Source: UBA6544 sp038131165 (lineage in GTDB: Bacteria > Pseudomonadota > Alphaproteobacteria > UBA8366). From it: a DNA stretch of 64,000 nt. Below the pieces are notes generated by a model. It was not told the origin of the DNA, made no database searches, and was given only the letters and a program-made list of their open reading frames with translations. The stretch is from assembly GCA_038131165.1 (NCBI GenBank), contig JAYPOZ010000014.1, positions 1-64,000 of the forward strand. The letters run 5' to 3'. Position numbers and translations under genes: made by a program. Below are positions 8,493 to 16,387 of the stretch, one piece after another; position 1 is the stretch's first letter, and every line of letters starts with the position of its first letter.

Positions 8493-9704
8493 ATGAGCGA
8501 ACCGCTTTGGATACTCAACCCTGCCGGACAGACCGCGTCCGGTGCCTGGATCGACGACACCTTGCGTGCGCGTGTCGAAGAGCGCGGCATGCAGTCCCGT
8601 TGGCCATTGGTCGCTGATTTTTCGCGCCAGCGTGTGGAAGTCGTGCGCGGCGTCGACCCGCACGCCGAAGCTTCCCGGCTCTATGATCTACGTGGCTGGA
8701 CGGACGGTCTGCCCATTGTCCCTCCGACGACCGGGCGGGTCGAAGAGATGCTGGATTTCTCGCCGCTGTCGCGCGACGTGGTGATCGGCGAGCTGGACCC
8801 GCTCAAGGGCGTTGCCTCGGTCGAGAAAATCGCGGTCAATGCGGTGATGGCGGGGTGCCGACCGGATTATTTTCCCATCGTGCTGGCGGTCGTGCAGGCC
8901 ATCGCGGAGCCGGAATTCAACCTGCGCGGCGTTCAGACGACGGACGAGAACGTAACACCCCTGATCCTCGTGAACGGCCCCATCGCGAAGCAGATCGGCA
9001 TGAACGACGGGTTCGGATGTCTCGGCCCCGGTTGGCGGGCGAACGCGACCATCGGCAGGGCGATTCGCCTGATCATGCAGAATATCGGCGGCGGCTGGCC
9101 GGCGGTCGTGGCTTTCGCGGGGTTGGGCCAACCGGGCCGCTACACCCTGTGCTTCGCGGAAAACGAGGCGCAGAGTCCGTGGGCTCCCTTTCACGTCGAT
9201 CAGGGTTTCGATGCCGCGCAGAATATTGTCACGGTGCTACGGGCGGAAAGCGCCATCAACGTTACCGGCGGGCTGGAAGAAGTGGCGAGCGTCATGGGCT
9301 CCGCGGCTTCGGCGTTCTCCTGGCTGCATGGTGGGATTGTAACCGCCGCGATTTCACCGGCGACCGCAGCGGCGCTCGCGAAGGACGGCGTGTCGAAGGA
9401 GGAGGCACGGCGTTGGTTGCATGAGAACGGGCGTATTTCCGCGGAGGCTTTGAAATCGCTCTGGATTTACCGCAACGTCGGAAAGGCGAAAGAATGGCCC
9501 GCATGGGCGGAGGCGGCGATCGAGGCGGGGGCGGTGCCGCCGGTGGCCGATCCGGAGAAGATCACCTTGGTCGTGGCGGGCGGCGACGTGCCGATCGCAC
9601 AGCAGGCCTATTTCCCGACCTGGGGTTATCCCGATTGCCGTATTATGAAAGAAATTGCCCTGCCATCCGGCTGGGAACCGATTGACGAGGAGAAGAAGCA
9701 ATGA
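8493..9704 (+). CDS. UGSC-associated family protein of unknown function (TDGLPxVPPT motif)
   Basis: A 403-residue protein with a conserved GWTDGLPIVPPT block near residues 68-79, a VEKIAVNAVMAGCRPDYFP block near 110-128, and a GPGWRANATIGRAIRLIMQNIGG block near 173-195. From memory these blocks belong to the long domain that in other bacteria is found fused to or next to the UGSC (seleno)protein domain. The N terminus here (ILNPAG) recalls the start of UGSC proteins, but no U/CGSC motif is present. Several cysteines are retained (in AGCRP, FGCLG, LCFAEN and YPDCR). The stop overlaps the start of a thioredoxin-reductase-like gene by 4 bases, so a redox partnership is likely. The biochemical activity is unknown; no signal peptide is seen. 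Confidence 0.6.
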   Translation: MSEPLWILNPAGQTASGAWIDDTLRARVEERGMQSRWPLVADFSRQRVEVVRGVDPHAEASRLYDLRGWTDGLPIVPPTTGRVEEMLDFSPLSRDVVIGELDPLKGVASVEKIAVNAVMAGCRPDYFPIVLAVVQAIAEPEFNLRGVQTTDENVTPLILVNGPIAKQIGMNDGFGCLGPGWRANATIGRAIRLIMQNIGGGWPAVVAFAGLGQPGRYTLCFAENEAQSPWAPFHVDQGFDAAQNIVTVLRAESAINVTGGLEEVASVMGSAASAFSWLHGGIVTAAISPATAAALAKDGVSKEEARRWLHENGRISAEALKSLWIYRNVGKAKEWPAWAEAAIEAGAVPPVADPEKITLVVAGGDVPIAQQAYFPTWGYPDCRIMKEIALPSGWEPIDEEKKQ

Positions 9705-10618
9705 GGCGACCAGGCGATCCCTATGATCTTGTAGTGATTGGCGGCGGATTGGCGGGATTGACGGCGGCCCATCACGCGGCTCTGCGCGGCCTCGCCGTCA
9801 CCTGTATCGACGAAGGCGGCCACATGGGTGGCTTGGTGATGAATGTCAGCGATGTGGACGGATACCCCGCGATGGGAACGGTCTCGGGCGCCGAACTGGC
9901 GGCGGCGCAACTGGAAGCCATTCTCGACCTGGGGGTCGAGATCGTCCCGGATACCGCGACGGGGATTGCCGTCGATGGGGAGATCAAGGTCGTATCGACG
10001 GGGATGGGCGATCAGAAGGCGCGCCAAGTTCTCTTGGCATCGGGCGCCCGGCTGAAGACGCTCGGTGTTCCCGGCGAGGAGGCTTTCCTCGGCCGGGGTG
10101 TTTCGCAATGTGCGGATTGCGATGCGGGATTCTTCATGGACCAGAAGGTCGTTGTGGTAGGCGGCGGCGATTCGGCGCTGCAGGAGGCGTTGCATCTCGC
10201 CGATTATGCGAGCGAGATCACCCTGGTGACGCGCGGCGACGGTCTGCGGGCGCGGCAATCCTATGTGACCCGGGCTGCGGAAAATCCGAAATTTTCGTTC
10301 AAATGGCAAACCGAAGTCGCGGAGATCGTGGGAAGCGACGGGGTTGAAGGCGTGCGGCTGAAATCGTCCGCTGGCGGCGAGGCGGAGGATCTCGCGTGTT
10401 CCGGCGTCTTCGTTTTTGTCGGCCTGACGCCGAACTCGGACTTCCTTCCTGCCGAGATCGAGCGCGACGGAGAAGGTTTCGTGAAGACCGGGCCGGGCTT
10501 CGCGACCAGCGTTCCCGGCATCTATGCGGTCGGCGCGGTTCGGGCCGGGTTCTCCGGCCAACTCGCCAGCGCGGCCGGGGAAGCCGCCTCCGCCGTCGCC
10601 GGCCTTCCGGCACTTTAG
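9701..10618 (+). CDS. Thioredoxin-reductase-like FAD-dependent disulfide oxidoreductase
   Basis: A 305-residue two-domain flavoprotein of the thioredoxin reductase type. Seen: N-terminal FAD motif GGGLAGLTAAHHA, the redox-active pair C137-A-D-C140 followed by DAGFF, the NAD(P) motif VGGGDSALQEALHLA, and the C-terminal GIYAVGAVRAG, where housekeeping enzymes have GIFAAGDV. The aspartate of that last motif is replaced by alanine (AVGAVR), an unusual change at an FAD contact. It is translationally coupled to the upstream UGSC-associated gene and followed directly by a PLP carboxy-lyase, so it probably reduces a pathway-specific partner, not general thioredoxin. This specialised role is an inference. 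Confidence 0.8.
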   Translation: MRRPGDPYDLVVIGGGLAGLTAAHHAALRGLAVTCIDEGGHMGGLVMNVSDVDGYPAMGTVSGAELAAAQLEAILDLGVEIVPDTATGIAVDGEIKVVSTGMGDQKARQVLLASGARLKTLGVPGEEAFLGRGVSQCADCDAGFFMDQKVVVVGGGDSALQEALHLADYASEITLVTRGDGLRARQSYVTRAAENPKFSFKWQTEVAEIVGSDGVEGVRLKSSAGGEAEDLACSGVFVFVGLTPNSDFLPAEIERDGEGFVKTGPGFATSVPGIYAVGAVRAGFSGQLASAAGEAASAVAGLPAL

Positions 10619-11884
10619 GTGCCATTCGACATGGCCACGTCGCGGACCGCTTTTCCGGAAAAGGGCCTCGGTTGGGCGGAGATAGAGCCGCTCATGTCGG
10701 AGATGGCGGGCGGCGACGAAGCCTGGCGCGAGGGGCGCGTGCCGCTCTATGTCTTCAAGGCGACGGATGACGCATACAATGTCGGCCGTGACGCTTTCTT
10801 CAAGTTCTTCGGTGAGAACGCTCTCGGCGGAAAACGCGCCTTTCACAGCATCGGGCGGATGGAGCGCGAGGTCGTCGACATGGCCCTCGATCTTTTCGGG
10901 GCCCCGGCCGGCGCCGGCGGTGGCATGACCACGGGAGGGACGGAGAGTATCTTCCTGGCGGTGCGGGCGTGCCGCGAATGGGCGCGCGGCGCGAAAGGCC
11001 GCAAGGGACCGTTCAACATCGTGGCGGCCGAAAGCGCGCACCCGGCCTTCGACAAGGCGGGCGACACCATGGATATCGCGGTCAAGCGGGTACCGCTCTT
11101 GGATGATTTCCGCGCCGATACTGCCGGTATCGAAGCCGCCATCGACGACGACACGATGATGATCGTCGGCTCGGCGCCGTGTTTCCCGCATGGCGTGATC
11201 GACCGGATCGGGGACCTTGGTGTTGTCGCCACCCGCGCGGGCGTTTGGCTGCACGTCGATGCCTGTGTCGGCGGATATCTGGCTCCTTTCGTAAAGCGTC
11301 TGGGACGGGATATTCCGGATTTCGATTTCGCGGTGCCCGGTGTCCGCTCGCTCTCCGCCGATCTGCACAAGTTCGGTTTCGCGCCGAAGCCGTCGTCGAC
11401 GGTGCTGTATCGCTCCGAAGAGGATTTTCGGCGACAGATATTCGATCTCGATCCCTGGACTTACGGACGGATGACGACATCGACTCTGGTCGGCACGCGC
11501 CCGGCGGGCGGCATCGCGGGGGCCTGGGCGGTCTTCCGGCATCTCGGCGCCGACGGCTATACGGAGGTCGCCCGCGCGCTGATGGAAATGACCGACGCCT
11601 ATGTTGCCGGCATCGAGGCGATCCCCGGTTTGAAGATGCACGCGAAGCCCGACCTCAGCATCATCAACTTCGGGTCGGACGATGTTGATATCTTCCGCGT
11701 CGCCGAACATATGGCGGCCGCCGGTTGGGTGCCGGGCCTGACGCAGCGCCCTATGGGCATGCACGCCATGCTGTCGATGCTGCATGCGCCCGCCCGCGAG
11801 AATTATCTGAAAGACTTGGCGGAGGCCGTTACGGTCGTCCGCAATGGTGATGGGCGCGCGCCGGAGTTAGAAGCGCGTTATTGA
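10619..11884 (+). CDS. PLP-dependent group II carboxy-lyase, sphingosine-1-phosphate-lyase-like
   Basis: A fold-type I PLP enzyme of 421 residues (GTG start directly after the previous stop) or 417 residues (ATG at 10631); the start is undecided. The PLP lysine is K251 (GTG numbering) in SADLHKFGFAPKPSS, the form found in sphingosine-1-phosphate lyases and related aspartate/tyrosine decarboxylases; GGMTTGGTES and HVDACVGG are also present. There is no N-terminal membrane segment, so it is soluble. It could cleave a phosphorylated amino alcohol or decarboxylate an amino acid; sequence alone does not decide. Tight linkage to the two upstream genes indicates a shared pathway. Its 3' end overlaps the convergent corA-like gene by 7 bases. 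Confidence 0.8.
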   Translation: MPFDMATSRTAFPEKGLGWAEIEPLMSEMAGGDEAWREGRVPLYVFKATDDAYNVGRDAFFKFFGENALGGKRAFHSIGRMEREVVDMALDLFGAPAGAGGGMTTGGTESIFLAVRACREWARGAKGRKGPFNIVAAESAHPAFDKAGDTMDIAVKRVPLLDDFRADTAGIEAAIDDDTMMIVGSAPCFPHGVIDRIGDLGVVATRAGVWLHVDACVGGYLAPFVKRLGRDIPDFDFAVPGVRSLSADLHKFGFAPKPSSTVLYRSEEDFRRQIFDLDPWTYGRMTTSTLVGTRPAGGIAGAWAVFRHLGADGYTEVARALMEMTDAYVAGIEAIPGLKMHAKPDLSIINFGSDDVDIFRVAEHMAAAGWVPGLTQRPMGMHAMLSMLHAPARENYLKDLAEAVTVVRNGDGRAPELEARY

Positions 11885-13068
11885 GGCCGTTTCTTTCGCC
11901 GATTCCGACGCCGCTTCGGCTTGCCGAAGTCAATCCAGCCTTGCCGCAGGCAATAGCCGAGGAGGCCGGCGGCGGTCAGCGCCATCAGCGCGAGCGCAAA
12001 AGGATAGCCGTAGACCCAGCCCAGTTCCGGCATGTTCCAGGGCGAGATTTGCCGGTCGAAATTCATGCCGTAAACGCTGGCGATGAAGCTCAAGGGAATG
12101 AAGATTGTCGCGATGATGGTGAGGACCTTCATCACCTCGTTCAGTTTGGTGCTGATGCTCGAGAGATAGATATCGATTAGTCCGGAAGCGATTTCCCGGT
12201 AGGTCTCGACCATGTCGATCAGTTGGACGGCGTGATCGTAGCAATCGCGCAGATAGACCTGCGTCTGATCGTCGACAAACTTGTTTGCGTCCCGTATCAG
12301 CGCGTTTATGAGTTCACGCAGCGGCCAGATGGCCCGGCGCAGAAACAGCAGGTCGCGCTTCAGGTCGTGGATCTCGCTCATGAGGTCCGAATCGGCGCGG
12401 GCGACCACTCTGTCCTCCATGGCCTCGACCCGCTCGCCGAAATCTTCCAGGACCGGAAAGCAGCTGTCGATGGCGCTGTCGATTAGCGCGTAGGCGAGGT
12501 AGTCCGCGCCGCTGCTGCGGACCCGACCGCGCTGGCGCCGCAGACGATCGCGCACCGGCTCGAAACAATCGCCGTGGCGCTCCTGGAAGGTAATGACGAA
12601 ATTCTCCCCGACGAACATGGAAATCTGTTCCGTTTCGAGCCGCTGCTGCAAGCTGACGAGGCTGAGGACGACGAACAGGAAGTCGTCGTATTCCTCGGCC
12701 TTCGGCCGTTGGTGGGTATTGACGACATCCTCGAGCGCGAGATTGTGCAAATCGAACAACGCGCCGATACGGTTAATCGTCTCGATATCCCCCAGCCCGC
12801 AAACGTCGATCCAGGTGACGGCGTGACGGCCCAAAATTTCGGCAATCGGCTCTGGCGAATCCAAGGAAAGTTCTTCGATTTTGTCCGCGCCATACGCAAT
12901 CACCCGGATCCGCGGAGGAAGGGCGGCCGGGTCGGCGATCATCGTGCCGGGCGCAGCGCCCGGCGGCGTCCGTCGCCGCGCGCCCAGCAAACGCCGGGGC
13001 GCCCGGCGCGGGTTCGTTGTTTCATTTTGCATCGTCATGCGGACTAACATAGCGCGGCCAATCGGCAT
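11878..13068 (-). CDS. corA: CorA family divalent cation (Mg/Co) transporter
   Basis: A 396-residue CorA-type channel for magnesium or another divalent cation in the inner membrane. The large N-terminal cytoplasmic domain (with VVNTHQRPKAEEYDDFLFVVL) is followed by a long helix and two C-terminal membrane segments; the signature YGMNF loop lies after the first segment (FIASVYGMNFD). The C terminus is a basic tail rich in arginine and lysine. The ATG at 13068 has an AGAGGG site 5 bases upstream; in-frame ATGs at 13050, 13038 and 13032 are possible. Related ZntB exporters share the fold, so the direction and ion are not fixed by sequence. Monocistronic and convergent with the PLP enzyme gene. 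Confidence 0.88.
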   Translation of the reverse strand: MPIGRAMLVRMTMQNETTNPRRAPRRLLGARRRTPPGAAPGTMIADPAALPPRIRVIAYGADKIEELSLDSPEPIAEILGRHAVTWIDVCGLGDIETINRIGALFDLHNLALEDVVNTHQRPKAEEYDDFLFVVLSLVSLQQRLETEQISMFVGENFVITFQERHGDCFEPVRDRLRRQRGRVRSSGADYLAYALIDSAIDSCFPVLEDFGERVEAMEDRVVARADSDLMSEIHDLKRDLLFLRRAIWPLRELINALIRDANKFVDDQTQVYLRDCYDHAVQLIDMVETYREIASGLIDIYLSSISTKLNEVMKVLTIIATIFIPLSFIASVYGMNFDRQISPWNMPELGWVYGYPFALALMALTAAGLLGYCLRQGWIDFGKPKRRRNRRKKRPQ

Positions 13069-13202
13069 CGTCTCCCTCTCTTCTGGCCCGCGCCGCGGTG
13101 TCGCGCTATGTCATAATCATGACGGCAATCACGGTTCGACGTGGCGCCGGTGCGACAGTCGCAGACATGAGACCCGAGCAATAGATATCAGGGAGCAAGA
13201 AA

Positions 13203-13976
13203 ATGGGCGAATTCAGTTATACCGAACGCGAAGGCCATGTCCTGACCGTCACCTTGAACCGGCCGGAACGGATGAATGCGTTGCATTCTCCGGCGCATTT
13301 CGAACTCGACAAGGTCTTCAACGACTTCGAAGCCGACCCGGACCTCTGGGTTTGCATCCTGACGGGGGCCGGCGACCGCGCCTTCAGCGCTGGCAACGAC
13401 CTTAAGTTTCAGGCTGAAGGCGGCACTCGCGACAAGCCGAAGAGCGGCTTCGGAGGCATAACCGAGCGGTTCGACCGCACCAAGCCGATGATCGCCGCGG
13501 TCAATGGCGTTGCGATGGGCGGCGGGTTCGAACTGGCACTCGCCTGCGACGTGATCATCGCGGCGGAGAACGCGCGCTTCGCCCTGCCGGAGCCGCGTGT
13601 CGGCCTCGCTGCCCTGGCGGGAGGTTTGCACCGACTGCCGCGCGCCATTCCGCAGAAAAAGGCGATGGGCATGATCCTGACAGGACGGCATGTCCCGGCG
13701 TCCGAAGGCCTCGAGATCGGTTTCGTCACCGAGCTGGTCCCCGAAGGCGAAGCGCTCAGCGCCGCGCAGCGCTTTGCCGCCGAGATCGAGAAATGCTCGC
13801 CGGTCTCGATCCGTACCAGCCTCGACGTGGTACGCCGTGGGCTCGAGCATGCGTCGGTCGAGGAAGCCATGCTGGCGGATTACGAGAGCGTCAAGGTTCT
13901 GCGCAGCAGCGAGGACATGATCGAAGGGCCAAAGGCCTTCGCTGAGAAGCGCGAGCCGAACTGGAAGGGGCGCTAG
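13203..13976 (+). CDS. Enoyl-CoA hydratase/isomerase family protein
   Basis: A 257-residue crotonase-fold protein that acts on CoA thioesters. The oxyanion-hole segments are present as GAGDRAFSAGNDLK and AAVNGVAMGGGFELALACD, and the second contains the helix-start glycines. The catalytic pair of classical enoyl-CoA hydratases is only partly matched: the first glutamate position appears within FELALA and the second region reads PEPRVGLAALAGG, with E present before P. Hydration of an unsaturated acyl-CoA is likely, but related isomerase or lyase activities are possible. An AGGGAGC ribosome site lies 6 bases before the ATG. It stands alone between corA and the convergent PPOX remnant. Confidence 0.85.
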   Translation: MGEFSYTEREGHVLTVTLNRPERMNALHSPAHFELDKVFNDFEADPDLWVCILTGAGDRAFSAGNDLKFQAEGGTRDKPKSGFGGITERFDRTKPMIAAVNGVAMGGGFELALACDVIIAAENARFALPEPRVGLAALAGGLHRLPRAIPQKKAMGMILTGRHVPASEGLEIGFVTELVPEGEALSAAQRFAAEIEKCSPVSIRTSLDVVRRGLEHASVEEAMLADYESVKVLRSSEDMIEGPKAFAEKREPNWKGR

Positions 13977-13986
13977 GCCGCGAAGT

Positions 13987-14598
13987 CTAGTAGAGCACCT
14001 GTTCGTACTGCCGTTCGACTTCCTGCTGGGTCTCCGGCGGGCGTTCTTCGCCGACTTGATCGGCGATCATCTGGCCGATGGTCGGCAAGGCCGAGCGCTC
14101 GACCTGGGTTTCGGCTTTCCACAGGCCAGAACGCATGATCGCCTTGGCGCAATGGAGGTAGATTTCCTGCGCCTGCACCACCAGCACGGTGGCCGGCAGC
14201 TTGCCCCGCATCTCGAACGGAGCGAGCAGTTCGGGGTCGTCGCGGATTTCCGCCGTGCCGTTGACGCGCAGCACTTCGTCGACGCCCGGCACGAAGAAAA
14301 TCGTGCCGACGGCCGGGTTGGACAGGATGTTCGTGAGCGTGTCGAGTATTTTGTTGCCTGGCGGGTCCTGTTTCGCGAGGGTCGGTTCGTCCTGCTCTTA
14401 CCCTAATCCGGGGCCGTCGCGGCGCGGCGACACATCCGCAATGCCGTCCGCGCCGGTGGTCGAGATCACCAGGAACGGCGACAGCTCGATCATGCGCCGG
14501 CTGTGTTTTTCGAAACTGTGGATGACCTTGACGGCGGCCCGGCCTTTCGGCTGGCGGTAGATAGTGCGCAATTGCTCGATATCCGCGATTCGTCCCAT
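13987..14598 (-). pseudogene. PPOX-type FMN flavoprotein gene interrupted by an in-frame TAA
   Basis: The frame starts at an ATG at 14598 (MGRIADIEQLRTIY) and encodes the first 66 residues of an MSMEG_1061-like pyridoxamine-phosphate-oxidase-fold protein, ending DVSPRRDGPGLG at a TAA at 14400-14398. The same frame continues without any shift through PPGNKILDTLTNILSNPAVGTIFFVPGVDEVLRVNG to a normal C terminus (HCAKAIMRSGLW) and stop at 13987. The family block expected around the stop is a GFVRV..D..TL segment; here several residues next to the stop also differ, which fits decay more than a single sequencing error. If not an error, the gene is probably inactive, since the FMN-binding half is split. 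It is convergent with the enoyl-CoA hydratase gene. Confidence 0.75.
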
Positions 14599-14665
14599 CT
14601 GCTCTCTCCGATGCTCTCAAGAGTATGCCGCCATCTTTTCGCACCGCGGCGCGAAGGTCGAGTTC

Positions 14666-16387
14666 TTATCGGAGTTCCGCCAGCGCGCGCTCGACCATCG
14701 TGTCGCCGTAATCGCGCCGCGCGGTCGCTTCCTTCATGCGCCCGTCCTCCAGATCGTGGGCCAGATCGAGCAATTCCCGATCCTGCGGCTTGCCGAGGCC
14801 GCCGCCGCCGGGCGTCTCCATCCGCACGGTCTCGCCGGCTTCAAGGGTCAGCAAGCGTTGTTTCGGCGTCATCGATTCTTCCCGGTTGGTGCCGTAATTG
14901 CGGACGATCCGGCAATTGCCGCCCGGCAAACCGCCGGCATAGCCTTCGGCGCAGGTGAGGTAGCTGTCCGCGCGACCGGAGAAGGTCGTGCCGTCGTCCA
15001 GGATTCTCACCTCCCGCGCCACGCCCATGCCGCCGCGATGGCGCCCGGCGCCGCCCGAATCGGTCACCAACGCGTATTCTTCGACCATCAGCGGGTATTC
15101 GTGCTCGACCGCTTCGGCCGGCATGTTCAGCGAGTTGGTGATGTGGCAATGCGCCCCGTCCATGCCGTCCAGCGCATGGCGGGCCCCGTTTCCGCCCGCG
15201 AGCGTTTCCAGATAGACGTACGTGCCGTCGTGCTTCTTCGATTTGCCGGAGAACACCATCGCCCCCAGGACATCGTGGCAGGAGGCCATCGCCTGCTCCG
15301 GCGGCAGCAATCCCGCGAACGCGCCAAATACGGCGCCCGAAAGCTTCTGGCAGGTCGTCGTCCGGGCCCCGACCGCCGCCGGATAATGCGGGTTGACGAT
15401 GGTGCCCGGAGGAGCGGTGAACTCGATGGCCTCGAAGAGGCCGCTGTTGGCCGGGAGTTCGGGGTCGAGCAGCGCCTTGATGGCATAGGCGACCGTCGCC
15501 ATCACGCCGGTCGGCATGATATTGTAACCGCCCCGGGACTGCGGCCCGGAGCCCGTGAAGTCCAAATGCATCCGGTCACCCTCGACCGTGACGGTTGCCG
15601 CCAGCGGCAGTTTTTCGCCGCCGAAGCCGTCGTCGTCCATCCAGGTCGTAAAACTATGGGTGCCGTCCTTCAGGTCCGCGATGCGGGCGCGCAGGCGACG
15701 CGCGGTGTAGATCATCAAATCCTCGACCGCGCGGTCGATGGCGGCGCTGCCCATCTTCTCAACCAGCGCGATCACCTGCTCCGCCCCGAGATTGTTGGTG
15801 GCGATCTGTACCTTCAGGTCGAGCAGTCGGTCCTCGGGCTCGCGCGTGTTCTGAATGATCATTTGCATGATGCCGTCTTCGAGCACGCCCTCGCGCACCA
15901 TCTTCACGGGGGGAATGCGAATGCCTTCCTCGAAGATGCTGGCGGCGCTGGGACTGATGGAGCCCGGCACCGCGCCGCCGACATCTGCGTGATGGCCGAG
16001 GCAGGCCGCGAAGAACTTGATCGTGCCGTCGTAGAAGATCGGCGTGATGATGGAGATGTCGGGCAGGTGCGTGCCGCCGGCGAGATAGGCGTCGTTGCAG
16101 ACGAAGGCGTCGCCCGGCTTGATCGTCTCCAGCGGATAGTCCCGGAGAATCGCGTCGACCCCGCCCTTGAGCGAGCCCAGATGGATCGGGATGTGCGCCG
16201 CCTGCCCGATGGAGCGGCCCTTGGCGTCGAACAGGGCCACCGAGCAGTCCCGCCGTTCCTTGATGTTTGGCGAGAACGACGAGCGCACCAATTTGGCGCC
16301 CATTTCCTCGATGATCGCCAGCACCCGATTGTTGAAGACCTCGATTTCGATGGCGTCGATCGAACGCTCTTCGGGCCGGGTACTCAT
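14666..16387 (-). CDS. hyuB: Hydantoinase B / oxoprolinase beta family protein
   Basis: A 573-residue protein of the HyuB family, the partner of HyuA in ATP-dependent hydantoinases, 5-oxoprolinases and related carboxylases. Family blocks seen: VRSSFSPNIKERRDCSVALFD near the N terminus, GHHADVGGAVPGS with likely metal-binding histidines, and TNSLNMPAEAVEHEYPL plus GAGRHRGGMGV in the C-terminal half. The ATG at 16387 overlaps the hyuA stop by 4 bases; a longer frame extends back into hyuA but is not used. It acts with HyuA in the cytoplasm; the substrate (hydantoin, oxoproline, acetophenone-like or other) is not determined by motifs. Confidence 0.92.
   Translation of the reverse strand: MSTRPEERSIDAIEIEVFNNRVLAIIEEMGAKLVRSSFSPNIKERRDCSVALFDAKGRSIGQAAHIPIHLGSLKGGVDAILRDYPLETIKPGDAFVCNDAYLAGGTHLPDISIITPIFYDGTIKFFAACLGHHADVGGAVPGSISPSAASIFEEGIRIPPVKMVREGVLEDGIMQMIIQNTREPEDRLLDLKVQIATNNLGAEQVIALVEKMGSAAIDRAVEDLMIYTARRLRARIADLKDGTHSFTTWMDDDGFGGEKLPLAATVTVEGDRMHLDFTGSGPQSRGGYNIMPTGVMATVAYAIKALLDPELPANSGLFEAIEFTAPPGTIVNPHYPAAVGARTTTCQKLSGAVFGAFAGLLPPEQAMASCHDVLGAMVFSGKSKKHDGTYVYLETLAGGNGARHALDGMDGAHCHITNSLNMPAEAVEHEYPLMVEEYALVTDSGGAGRHRGGMGVAREVRILDDGTTFSGRADSYLTCAEGYAGGLPGGNCRIVRNYGTNREESMTPKQRLLTLEAGETVRMETPGGGGLGKPQDRELLDLAHDLEDGRMKEATARRDYGDTMVERALAELR

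Noticed and set aside
9626..11785. A 719-codon minus-strand open frame
   Set aside because: Antisense to the flavoprotein and PLP-enzyme genes, which have intact motifs; no family features in the antisense product.
13110..13123. Short palindrome GTCATAATCATGAC between corA and the enoyl-CoA hydratase gene
   Set aside because: Only 5-base arms and no recognised regulator consensus; such a match can arise by chance.
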